Shown: one piece after another, positions 1 to 5,579 of the stretch | Numbering within the stretch: the first letter of the stretch is position 1 | How the letters are laid out: every line of letters begins with the position of its first letter | NCBI GenBank assembly: GCA_041911695.1 | Contig: JAYROM010000110.1 | Span: 1 to 6,379, forward strand | DNA from: Pseudaeromonas sp041911695 | Lineage (GTDB): Bacteria > Pseudomonadota > Gammaproteobacteria > Enterobacterales > Aeromonadaceae | Direction of reading: 5' to 3' | DNA length: 6,379 bases | Notes under the pieces: generated by a model | Databases searched by the model: none | Told to the model about the DNA's origin: nothing | The model's input: the letters and a program-made list of their open reading frames with translations, nothing else | Program-made: the position numbers and the translations under genes

Positions 1-938
1 ACATGACGGGCAAAGCGGGTGAACTGGGCCGGATTCTGGCTGTGATACCACTTCATCCAGGCCGGCATGATCACTGACAGGCCGGCGCCATGCGGCACGT
101 TAAACAGCGCGGACAGCGAGTGCTCGATCATATGGTTCGGGTAGCTGAACCCTGCGGTGCCCGCGTAGATCAGACCGTTCAGCGCCTGGGTCGAGGCCCA
201 TGCAAACTCGGCACGCGCGCCGTAATGCATCGGGTCGGCCAGCAAGGTCTCGGTCGATTCGATCACCGTGTTGATGATGGCTTCCACCATGCGCGAGTGG
301 AAATGCGGTTGCACGCTGGCAGTGAAGTAGCCTTCGATGCTGTGCGCGATGATATCGGCAGCCGAGTAGACCAGATAGTCACGCGACACCGTCTGCATCA
401 GCGCCGGATTGACGATCGAGACCTCGGGGAAGGTATGCACCGAGCCGATGGCAAACTTCTCTTTGGTCTCTTCGTTGGTGACCACGGCGCCGCTGTTCAT
501 CTCGCTGCCGGTGGCGGCCAGGGTGAGGATGTCGAACACCGGCAGGGCGGCATTGATCACCCCCTTGCCGATAAACAGATCCCAGACATCACCGTCGTAA
601 CAGACACCGGCGGCGATCGACTTGGCGCTGTCCAGCACCGAACCACCACCTACCGCCAGTACCGCATCGACTTGCGATGCGCGGGCCAGGGTAATCGCTT
701 CACGCACCGTGGAGATCACCGGGTTACTGACAATACCGCCGAACTCGACATACGCGATCTCCTTGGCGGCTAGACTGGCGGTCACGGTGGCAAACAGGCC
801 ATCCCGCTTGATGCGCTCGCTGCCGTAGCACAGCAGGACTTTGCGTACACCGTGATCAGCCAGGTGCTGGCCAATCTGTTGTTCTTTGTCAGTGCCAAAA
901 TCGATACGGGTCGGGTTGAAGAACTGGAAGTTTTCCAT
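1..938 (-). CDS. Iron-containing alcohol dehydrogenase, YqhD/BdhA type (3' end outside window)
   Basis: A metal-dependent alcohol dehydrogenase of the group-III family, expected to reduce aldehydes to alcohols with NAD(P)H in the cytoplasm. About 312 of the usual ~385 residues are present; the C-terminus lies beyond the window start. Counting from the ATG at 938, the N-terminus reads MENFQFFNPTRIDFG, the cofactor-binding GGGSVLDSAK begins at residue 97, and ATGSEM follows near residue 150. The four expected metal ligands are present as D195, H199 (ADIIAHS), H269 (PNHMIEH) and H283 (NVPHGAG). These match YqhD D194, H198, H267 and H281 closely in position. The segment with CYDGDVWDL resembles clostridial butanol dehydrogenase BdhA. 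An in-frame ATG also lies at 944, but the AGGA at 947-950 is only 2 bases from it and 8 bases from the ATG at 938, so I prefer 938. The gene is divergent from the LysR gene and probably controlled by it. The physiological substrate cannot be read from the sequence. Confidence 0.93.
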   Translation of the reverse strand, partial: MENFQFFNPTRIDFGTDKEQQIGQHLADHGVRKVLLCYGSERIKRDGLFATVTASLAAKEIAYVEFGGIVSNPVISTVREAITLARASQVDAVLAVGGGSVLDSAKSIAAGVCYDGDVWDLFIGKGVINAALPVFDILTLAATGSEMNSGAVVTNEETKEKFAIGSVHTFPEVSIVNPALMQTVSRDYLVYSAADIIAHSIEGYFTASVQPHFHSRMVEAIINTVIESTETLLADPMHYGARAEFAWASTQALNGLIYAGTAGFSYPNHMIEHSLSALFNVPHGAGLSVIMPAWMKWYHSQNPAQFTRFARH

Positions 939-961
939 GTGCATTATCCTGCTCGGGTGGC

Positions 962-978
962 GCAAGCGGGTTGCTTGC
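962..978 (-). other. Hairpin in the ADH 5' leader
   Basis: A perfect 6-bp stem, GCAAGC (962-967) and GCTTGC (973-978), has a 5-base loop and lies 24 bases upstream of the ADH start. If transcription begins near 996, the hairpin is in the mRNA leader, just upstream of the Shine-Dalgarno at 947-950. There is no U-tract, so it is not a classical terminator. It may stabilise the message or do nothing. The same GCAAGC-N5-GCTTGC stem occurs inside the SDR terminator at 2083-2107. Confidence 0.4.
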
Positions 979-989
979 TGTTGGGCGTT

Positions 990-1028
990 ACTCTAATCGC
1001 CGGATAACGGTTGATCTACGGACTAATA
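990..1028 (-). promoter_or_regulatory. ADH promoter, LysR-dependent type
   Basis: Read on the minus strand, a -10 candidate TTATCC (1007-1002) lies about 20 bases downstream of the LysR-type operator and 6 bases before ATTAGAGT (997-990), where transcription probably starts. The -35 position has no good match, which is typical of promoters that need a LysR activator. The assignment is supported by gapless alignment with 3256-3294 upstream of the SDR unit: the -10 positions and the ATTAGAGT block align exactly. The inferred leader is about 58 bases to the ATG at 938. Confidence 0.5.
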
Positions 1029-1047
1029 AGTTGAATCATTTACAACT
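1029..1047. promoter_or_regulatory. Putative LysR operator, copy 1
   Basis: The site AGTTGAATCATTTACAACT has inverted arms AGTTG and CAACT separated by 9 bases. It contains the T-N11-A signature of LysR-family boxes (T1032, A1044). It sits in the divergent ADH/lysR intergenic region, the usual place for such sites, and overlaps the predicted lysR promoter, which would allow autoregulation. The bases TCATTTACAACTAT (1036-1049) recur exactly at 3302-3315. An overlapping second dyad, ATTTACA (1038-1044) and TGTAAAT (1054-1060), extends towards the lysR start and is not present at copy 2. Confidence 0.6.
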
Positions 1048-1059
1048 ATAAGATGTAAA
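1031..1059 (+). promoter_or_regulatory. lysR-type gene promoter candidate
   Basis: TTGAAT (1031-1036) and TGTAAA (1054-1059) are separated by 17 bases, each matching four of six consensus bases. An alternative -10 is TATAAG (1047-1052), which lacks a good -35. Either way, transcription would begin within about 20 bases of the ATG at 1079. The whole promoter lies inside the operator region, so the regulator probably represses its own gene when bound. Confidence 0.45.
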
Positions 1060-1078
1060 TAACGGGATAAGGGCCACT

Positions 1079-2041
1079 ATGTCGATCAACGAGATGCGCT
1101 CGATCGCCACCTTCGTGCGCACGGTCGAGCTGGGCAGCCTGAGCAAGGCGGCGGCCGCGCAGCAGATCTCCCCGCAGGCAGCGAGCAAGGCGCTTGGCCA
1201 GCTCGAGCAATATCTGGGTGTCCGTCTGTTTCACCGCACTACGCGCAGCATGTCGCTGACCGAAGAGGGGCAGCGTTTTCTGGAGTCGGTACAACCGTCG
1301 CTAGTCGGTCTGCAGCAAGCGCTGCAAACGGCGCGGACCAGCCGGCAGGTGAACGCCGGCCCGCTGCGCATTGTCGGGCCGCGTACCGTACTGCAGCCGA
1401 TTATCGGCCCGGTACTGGACGAGTACTGCCGGCTCTATCCGGATGTGCAACCGGACGTGCAGCTCGATGATCGCCTCGGCAACTGGGTAGAAGATCGGGT
1501 CGATGTCGGCTTTCGTCTGGGCCAGTCGCCGCAGGATGGCCTGATTGCACGCCGGCTGTTCCCGATGCAGCTGCTGATCTGCGCGTCGCCCTCCTATCTG
1601 CGCAAGCATGGTGTGCCGCACTCCCTGCCGTCGCTGGCACAGCATCGTTGCAGCGCGTTTCGCAATACCAGCACCGGCCGCGTCAGTCCGTGGATGATCA
1701 GGGTCGTGGAGACCTTGCAGGACTTGCCGGTGCGCCCCGCCTTCTGCACCAATGATGAGGCCTTCGAGTTGCGCACCGTGCTTGCCGGGGAGGTAGTCGC
1801 GCAACTGGCCGCGCCGACCGCCGCCGCGCATATCCGCCGTGGCGAACTGGTGCCGCTGCTGCTTGAACACATGACCGATCACTTCAATCTCTATCTCTAC
1901 TACGGCAGCCGGGCGGCACAACCGGACCGGGTGCGCCACTTTATCGACCTGGCGGTCGAGCGGTTGACCGACAACGCGCGCTATGTGCTCGGTCGCGAAG
2001 AGCTAGCGGCCCTGCAGGCACGCGGGCTGGCGGCGTTGTGA
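1079..2041 (+). CDS. LysR-family transcriptional regulator
   Basis: A 320-residue DNA-binding regulator, close to the usual LysR length. The N-terminal winged helix-turn-helix covers about residues 5-63: SLSKAAAAQQISPQAASKAL, then a linker helix with LEQYLGVRLFHRTTRSMSLT, the family hallmark. The effector-binding domain runs from about residue 95 to 295, with GPLRIVGP opening it and DVGFRLG near residue 141-147. It resembles the CrgA/DmlR-like subgroup by eye. The ATG at 1079 has AAGGG at 1069-1073, 5 bases upstream, so this start is well supported. The gene is divergent from the alcohol dehydrogenase, and repeated operator-like sites occur in front of the ADH and the SDR unit, so it probably regulates both. 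The inducer is unknown; an aldehyde, ketone or related metabolite would fit the target enzymes. Confidence 0.93.
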   Translation: MSINEMRSIATFVRTVELGSLSKAAAAQQISPQAASKALGQLEQYLGVRLFHRTTRSMSLTEEGQRFLESVQPSLVGLQQALQTARTSRQVNAGPLRIVGPRTVLQPIIGPVLDEYCRLYPDVQPDVQLDDRLGNWVEDRVDVGFRLGQSPQDGLIARRLFPMQLLICASPSYLRKHGVPHSLPSLAQHRCSAFRNTSTGRVSPWMIRVVETLQDLPVRPAFCTNDEAFELRTVLAGEVVAQLAAPTAAAHIRRGELVPLLLEHMTDHFNLYLYYGSRAAQPDRVRHFIDLAVERLTDNARYVLGREELAALQARGLAAL

Positions 2042-2077
2042 GGGGAGGGGAAAAGATGAAGGGATAACACTGGATAG

Positions 2078-2107
2078 AAAAAAGGAGCAAGCGCGATGCT
2101 TGCTCCT
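2078..2107 (-). terminator. Factor-independent terminator of the SDR gene
   Basis: A 10-bp perfect stem (2083-2092 with 2098-2107) has the 5-base loop GCGAT. Read on the minus strand it is followed by six T residues (2083-2078, the first of them also closing the stem). It lies about 50 bases past the SDR stop. On the plus strand the bases after the hairpin are not T-rich, so it is a weaker terminator for the convergent LysR transcript. Confidence 0.88.
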
Positions 2108-2155
2108 GTGCTGACCAAGGTATGAATGCTGGCCGCCATGCTGAGAGCAGGACCG

Positions 2156-2998
2156 TTATTCGCCAGGTGGGAAGTCAGTGGAGGCCGCGAGCGCCGTCTG
2201 GGTGGCGAAGTCGGCGAGTCGTTTTTCCAGTGTCGAGATGGTGTTCTGTAAGGCCTGCGAGCCCAGAACCATGCGCAGCGGCGCCGGCTGCAGGTCAACC
2301 GATTCGATAATGCGTGCCGCCATGCGTGCCGGATCGCCAGGCGCGAGGCCGTTGGCTGGGTCCAGCATGCGCAGGAAGGCATGCGCCGGGGTAGTGTCAT
2401 ACTCCGGCATCAGGCTTGCGACCTGGGCGCTGCCATAGCGGAACTCGGTGCGTGCACCGCCCGGCTCGACAATGGTCATGCCGATCCCGAAACTGGCGAC
2501 TTCCTGGGCGACCGATTCAACGAAGCCTTCGATGCCCCACTTGGTGGCGTGATACAGCGAGTTACCGGCGAATGCCACCTGACCGCCATAAGACGACAGT
2601 TGAATGATCCGGCCGTGGCCTTGTCCGCGCATGATCGGCAGTACCGCACGGATCAACTGGATCGAGCCGAGCAGGTTGGTGGAGATCATGGCGTCGATTT
2701 GACTGTCCGACAGCTCTTCGGCCGCACCAAACAGGCCATAGCCGGCGTTACTGATCACCACATCGAGATGGCCTAATTGTGCGAGTGCGCGCGTAACCAT
2801 ATCGCGCAGGGCGGCGGTGTCGCGCACATCCAGCTGTTCTGCGTAAAACTGGCCGGGGTAGGCCGAGACCAGATCGTCAACTTTCGCCAAGTCGCGAACA
2901 GTGCCGACTACGATTTCGCCGCGGTGCAGGATCTGTTCAGTCAGTTGGCGGCCAAAGCCGCTGCTAACGCCGGTGATAAGCCAGGTACGAGTTGTCAT
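2156..2998 (-). CDS. Short-chain dehydrogenase/reductase (SDR), classical type
   Basis: A 280-residue NAD(P)-dependent oxidoreductase with a complete classical SDR signature. The Rossmann motif TGVSSGFG spans residues 9-16, and R35 after the second strand suggests a preference for NADP(H). DV at 57-58 contacts the adenine in this family, and NAGYG lies at 84-88. The catalytic tetrad is N108, S136, Y149 and K153 (YHATK). PGGARTEF after strand six is the usual cofactor loop. The length and the C-terminal extension fit the YdfG-like/uncharacterised oxidoreductases that act on carbonyl compounds; the substrate cannot be inferred. GGAG lies just upstream of the ATG at 2998. The start also overlaps the stop of the upstream small ORF as ATGA, which suggests translational coupling if that ORF is real. 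The gene is convergent with lysR and ends in a strong hairpin terminator. Transcription probably comes from the LysR-type promoter near 3262. Confidence 0.93.
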   Translation of the reverse strand: MTTRTWLITGVSSGFGRQLTEQILHRGEIVVGTVRDLAKVDDLVSAYPGQFYAEQLDVRDTAALRDMVTRALAQLGHLDVVISNAGYGLFGAAEELSDSQIDAMISTNLLGSIQLIRAVLPIMRGQGHGRIIQLSSYGGQVAFAGNSLYHATKWGIEGFVESVAQEVASFGIGMTIVEPGGARTEFRYGSAQVASLMPEYDTTPAHAFLRMLDPANGLAPGDPARMAARIIESVDLQPAPLRMVLGSQALQNTISTLEKRLADFATQTALAASTDFPPGE

Positions 2999-3222
2999 CG
3001 AAAGCTCCAGTAGGAGGGTGGTTGCGGATAGCTGCAGTGTAGTGCGCCAGGCCTGAAACGATTAGACGCTATAAATCGATTGGGTCTATGAGTCATATTC
3101 ATGAATTGACATGGCAGGGCACAGGCAGTTAACACTGTGGTGGCAGCGATGGCCAGCAGCCAGCTGCGCAGACGCGTGCCGGTGGTGGATGATAAAGGTA
3201 ATCGCGGGGTATGCCGGTTCAT
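2995..3222 (-). CDS. Small ORF with signal peptide and lipobox; real or truncated gene uncertain
   Basis: A 75-residue ORF. Its start has a good Shine-Dalgarno, AGGA about 7 bases upstream. The first 34 residues look like a lipoprotein signal: basic start, hydrophobic WLLAIAATTVLTAC with lipobox LTAC and the cysteine at position 34. After the cysteine (ALPCQFMNMTHRPNRF onward) the sequence is low-quality, rich in R, P, N and H, and matches nothing I recognise. The stop TGA overlaps the SDR ATG by 4 bases, the arrangement of coupled genes. It may be a genuine small lipoprotein, or the 5' end of a deleted gene (for example a periplasmic adaptor lipoprotein) fused by a deletion to DNA upstream of the SDR. 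The promoter and operator at 3256-3315 lie directly in front, with an implied leader of about 40 bases. Confidence 0.35.
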   Translation of the reverse strand: MNRHTPRLPLSSTTGTRLRSWLLAIAATTVLTACALPCQFMNMTHRPNRFIASNRFRPGALHCSYPQPPSYWSFR

Positions 3223-3255
3223 CAGGTTTCCTGTTAGTGGTGTGTTGATGCCGCC

Positions 3256-3294
3256 ACTCTAATGAATCGATTACCCTCAAACTAGTTGCATAAA
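3256..3294 (-). promoter_or_regulatory. Second LysR-dependent type promoter, for the small ORF/SDR unit
   Basis: On the minus strand a -10 candidate TAATCG (3273-3268) is followed by ATTAGAGT (3263-3256) as the likely start region. The spacing to the operator is the same as at the ADH promoter; both elements lie exactly 2266 bases from their counterparts. As there, the -35 is poor. Transcription would run through the lipobox ORF into the SDR gene. Confidence 0.5.
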
Positions 3295-3313
3295 GGTTGT
3301 TTCATTTACAACT
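3295..3313. promoter_or_regulatory. Putative LysR operator, copy 2
   Basis: The dyad GTTGT (3296-3300) and ACAAC (3308-3312) is separated by 7 bases, with the T-N11-A signature at T3298 and A3310. It aligns with copy 1 so that 1031-1049 and 3297-3315 match at 17 of 19 bases. No LysR gene is adjacent here; the nearest is the one at 1079-2041, which makes that protein the obvious candidate to bind. Confidence 0.58.
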
Positions 3314-3473
3314 ATTGGTTGATTAAAACAGGGTGATAACTGTGCTGCACAAGCGAAATCAACGGTGGTTTATTCGGCCAGCCAACTTCCACCATTTGTT
3401 CGGCGATCCGCGACAAGGGGTAGGCCACGATTGCCGAGCTTGGGCATCCGTTGCCGGCGTCCAGTCTGATGCA
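3312..3473 (-). pseudogene. Coding-like remnant of unknown gene
   Basis: The minus-strand frame from about 3473 to the stop TAG at 3312-3314 reads like protein, for example GCPSSAIVAYPLSRIAEQMV followed by EVGWPNK, with third codon positions strongly G/C as in neighbouring genes. No credible start or ribosome site lies upstream: the open frame extends back to 3560, but that passes through the hydrolase terminator. It may be the 3' end of a lost gene. By eye the RIAEQMVEVGW stretch weakly recalls C-termini of uroporphyrinogen-III synthases, but I would not assign it. The stop lies within copy 2 of the operator repeat. Confidence 0.2.
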
Positions 3474-3511
3474 AAAGGGGAGCATTCCGCGTGTTATCAA
3501 GTTGCAAAGCA

Positions 3512-3541
3512 GAAATAAAGAAGCCAGCAAATACTGGCTTC
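3512..3541 (-). terminator. Factor-independent terminator of the MBL-fold hydrolase gene
   Basis: A perfect 8-bp stem, GAAGCCAG (3520-3527) and CTGGCTTC (3534-3541), has a 6-base loop. On the minus strand it is followed by TTTATTT. It lies 37 bases past the hydrolase stop. On the plus strand it has no T-tract. Confidence 0.85.
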
Positions 3542-3578
3542 TGGATACGGGATAGTGCACTACGCACCCAACGGGTGA

Positions 3579-4733
3579 TCAGGAGCGGTGGGCGCCGGCT
3601 TCGGCAGTGCGGGCTGGGCCAGAGAGCAACTGGTCGGTTTGTGGCTGATGCCACCAAGCGTAGCCCTGGGTCGGCGCATGGACAGCGACTCGTTCGCCAA
3701 AGCGTGGGGTACTGACCTCGACATCGCGCTGGCTGGCAATGGCGGTGACCCGATCCAGCGGTTCGGTCCAGGCATGCATTGCCAGATCGAACGTACCGTT
3801 ATGGATGGGCAGCAGCCATTTACCGCGCAGATCGATATGTGCCTGCACCGTCTGCTCGGGCGACATATGGATGTCCGCCCAGTTTTTGTTATAGGCCCCG
3901 TTTTCCATCATGGTGATGTCAAAAGGACCAAAGCGGTCGCCGATCTGTTTGAAGCCATCGAAATAACCGCTGTCCCCACTGAAGAACAGGCGACTGTGTG
4001 GGGTGAGAATGACCCAAGAGGCCCACAGTGTGTGGTTGCGATCGGTCAGGCTGCGGCCAGAGAAGTGCTGTGATGGCGTGGCAATCAGGCGCAAGCTACC
4101 GACTTGGGTCTCTTGCCACCAATCCAGTTGTTGCACCTTGGTTGCCGGAATGCCCCAGCCGATCAGGCGATCGCCGACGCCCAGCGGGGTGATGAAATGG
4201 CCGACCTTCTGCTGGATGGCGAGCACGGTCGCTTTATCCAGATGGTCATAGTGGTCATGCGACAGGATCACCGCCTCAATCGCCGGTAGATCATGGAGGT
4301 CAATCGGCGGCGCCTGGAAGCGTTTCGGGCCGATAAAGGAAAACGGCGAGGCGCGTTCGGCAAAGACCGGATCAGTCAGCCAAAACTTGCCTTCCAGCTT
4401 GAGCAAGAGGGTCGAATGGCCCAGACGCCACAAGCTTTGATCCGGCGCATTGGCCAGATCAGCGGCAGTCAGGTGCAGCATGTCGGTCGGTTGGTCTGGG
4501 ACGGCTTGTGCCGACTTTTCGGTGTAGTAGCGCAGCATGGATTTCATCGCATCCTTGAACCCTAACCCGCGCGGGGTAATGGCGTTATGGAAGGTGCCAT
4601 CAACAAAGCGGCTATTGACGACCCGTGAAGGATCGACCTGAGGCGTCTTATCAAAAATAAACGAGTAGGCCATGGTAGCGGCTCCCAACATCAACAAAAT
4701 AAACAGGGAAAATCCTTTCAAAACACGTCGCAT
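3579..4733 (-). CDS. Membrane-anchored metallo-beta-lactamase-fold hydrolase (NAPE-PLD/UlaG-like)
   Basis: A 384-residue metallo-hydrolase of the lactamase_B_2 group. Residues 7-27 are hydrophobic (FSLFILLMLGAATMAYSFIF) and would be a membrane anchor or uncleaved signal, placing the catalytic domain in the periplasm. The substrate-fold entry LGHSTLLLKL begins near 104, LTDPVF at 119, and the metal site SHDHYDHLD at 158-166 supplies H159, H161, D163 and H164. Further ligands are H223 (SQHFSGRS), D254 (FSGDSGYF) and H311 (LPIHNGTF). That is the full two-metal set, so the enzyme should be active. HxHYDHLD and the overall order match N-acyl-phosphatidylethanolamine phospholipase D relatives, so a phosphodiester or lipid substrate is plausible but unproven. 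The start at 4733 has AAGGA at 4745-4741, 7 bases upstream. It lies downstream of a TetR gene and a possible leader ORF on the same strand, and ends before a clear terminator. Confidence 0.9.
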   Translation of the reverse strand: MRRVLKGFSLFILLMLGAATMAYSFIFDKTPQVDPSRVVNSRFVDGTFHNAITPRGLGFKDAMKSMLRYYTEKSAQAVPDQPTDMLHLTAADLANAPDQSLWRLGHSTLLLKLEGKFWLTDPVFAERASPFSFIGPKRFQAPPIDLHDLPAIEAVILSHDHYDHLDKATVLAIQQKVGHFITPLGVGDRLIGWGIPATKVQQLDWWQETQVGSLRLIATPSQHFSGRSLTDRNHTLWASWVILTPHSRLFFSGDSGYFDGFKQIGDRFGPFDITMMENGAYNKNWADIHMSPEQTVQAHIDLRGKWLLPIHNGTFDLAMHAWTEPLDRVTAIASQRDVEVSTPRFGERVAVHAPTQGYAWWHQPQTDQLLSGPARTAEAGAHRS

Positions 4734-4743
4734 CTAGCGGTCC

Positions 4744-4830
4744 TTAAACGGGTCGAGCATAAGATTGAATCTCTGCAGAAGAGAGCACGACATCCCCCTT
4801 AGCCAGTGCCAGCAATAACCAGTGTTTCAT
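4744..4830 (-). CDS. Possible 28-residue leader peptide of the MBL-fold hydrolase
   Basis: An ORF of 28 codons plus stop reads MKHWLLLALAKGDVVLSS and continues to ARPV. It has an excellent Shine-Dalgarno, AAGGAG at 4841-4836, 5 bases before the ATG. Its TAA (4746-4744) overlaps the AAGGA Shine-Dalgarno of the hydrolase gene, a geometry that suits translational coupling or reinitiation. The N-terminus is basic then hydrophobic, like a short membrane peptide. I recognise no family. It may also be the decayed start of a longer gene, or chance. Confidence 0.4.
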   Translation of the reverse strand: MKHWLLLALAKGDVVLSSAEIQSYARPV

Positions 4831-4918
4831 CGTTGCTCCTTATGGCCCTCGTGATCTTCGGCCACATCTCAATCCTGCTCAGCTAATGTTGGCCTGAGCG
4901 CTCACTCATTAAGTGGGT
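4831..4918 (-). other. Upstream region of leader ORF and hydrolase, with palindrome
   Basis: The region between the TetR gene and the leader ORF contains a perfect 10-bp palindrome, TGAGCGCTCA (4895-4904), partly shared with a stem GCTCAG (4877-4882) and CTGAGC (4894-4899). It could be an operator for the TetR protein encoded just upstream. I found no convincing -35/-10 pair, so the hydrolase promoter is unresolved. Confidence 0.3.
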
Positions 4919-4941
4919 AAAAAGGGGATTTACTCCCCCTT
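4919..4941 (-). terminator. Probable terminator overlapping the tetR-type stop codon
   Basis: On the minus strand AAGGGG (4941-4936) and CCCCTT (4927-4922) form a 6-bp stem around an 8-base loop that contains part of the last codon and the TAA stop. It runs into TTTTT. The short stem makes it modest in strength, so some read-through into the hydrolase unit is possible. Confidence 0.5.
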
Positions 4942-5502
4942 GATGCAGCCCCATGCAGTGTCAAAGGCTACTGCCTTGCAGGCATCTGCCTGTTCGGGAT
5001 GTTCAATTGCAAAATTGATGGTGGCCTGGGCAATCGCCGTGGACATGGCATTAAAGAACGCAAGGGATAACTCACCCGGCAGACCCTCAAAGGCAATCTT
5101 GGAAAAGATATGCTGCGAATCACCACATAACTGCCAAGCCTCGTTTTCAGCCTCGGGGGTCAGTTTGTCCGAGACTTCCAACTGTGCCATGGTGCTGAAG
5201 GCCGCAGGATTGGCAATGCCCCAGTCAATCCAGTTGTTCCACATCAGGCGCAACCGTTGCTCCAGCGGCAGACCGGCAATGTTCGGGCAACTCGCTTCGC
5301 TATGCGACTTACGACAGATATAGAGATAGACCTCGTTGAGCAGGATGTCTTTGGTGGCGAAATAGCGAAATAAAGTGCCCTCTGCCACGCCCGCGCGTTT
5401 GGCGATCAGTGCTGTCGGCGCGCCTAATCCTTGTTGCGCAATGATTTCGGTGGCGGATTCTAGCAAGGCTATCTGCTTGTCTTCGCTGCGGGGGCGTGCC
5501 AT
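4930..5502 (-). CDS. TetR/AcrR-family transcriptional regulator
   Basis: A 190-residue regulator of normal TetR length. The N-terminal DNA-binding domain covers about residues 8-55. Its helix-turn-helix TALIAKRAGVAEGTLFRYFA lies at 30-49, followed by TKDILLNEVY, the family hallmark. The remaining all-helical ligand-binding and dimerisation domain is variable, with clusters such as MWNNWIDWGIANPAAF (87-102) likely lining the pocket. The ATG at 5502 is the first in frame; its Shine-Dalgarno is weak (GAGAA), consistent with low expression. It lies upstream of the MBL-fold hydrolase on the same strand and divergent from katG, so either or both could be targets. Autorepression is usual in the family. 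The ligand is unknown. Confidence 0.92.
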   Translation of the reverse strand: MARPRSEDKQIALLESATEIIAQQGLGAPTALIAKRAGVAEGTLFRYFATKDILLNEVYLYICRKSHSEASCPNIAGLPLEQRLRLMWNNWIDWGIANPAAFSTMAQLEVSDKLTPEAENEAWQLCGDSQHIFSKIAFEGLPGELSLAFFNAMSTAIAQATINFAIEHPEQADACKAVAFDTAWGCIKGE

Positions 5503-5512
5503 GGGCGTTCTC

Positions 5513-5541
5513 AGTATCTGTGTCTATAAGTGAGTAGGCAA
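5513..5541 (-). promoter_or_regulatory. Promoter of the TetR-family gene
   Basis: On the minus strand TTGCCT (5541-5536) and GATACT (5518-5513) are separated by exactly 17 bases. Each matches four of six sigma-70 consensus bases. The start point would be only a few bases before the ATG at 5502, giving a very short leader and explaining the weak Shine-Dalgarno. Confidence 0.5.
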
Positions 5542-5579
5542 TCATTTTATGTGGCTGTTGGCGGCGAAGCAAGTTGGTT

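Noticed and set aside
90..773. 227-residue plus-strand open frame opposite the ADH gene
   Set aside because: The minus strand encodes a conserved ADH with all four metal ligands; the plus-strand product is rich in R, H, D and G as expected of a shadow frame.
1301..1939. 212-residue open frame antisense to the LysR gene
   Set aside because: It lies entirely inside a clear LysR coding sequence, has no ribosome site, and its length is explained by GC-rich codon use on the other strand.
3106..3134. TTGACA-N17-TTAACA promoter-like pair on the plus strand
   Set aside because: The hexamers are good, but no plausible plus-strand gene follows before the hydrolase, and the pair lies inside the lipobox ORF region. 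Probably chance.
3333..3518. 61-residue plus-strand ORF just right of operator copy 2
   Set aside because: The position would suit a gene divergent from the SDR unit, but there is no ribosome site and no protein-like pattern, and the opposite frame has better codon character.
3588..4073. 161-residue plus-strand open frame opposite the hydrolase
   Set aside because: It is antisense to the metal-site half of a conserved MBL-fold enzyme, with no Shine-Dalgarno or recognisable domain.
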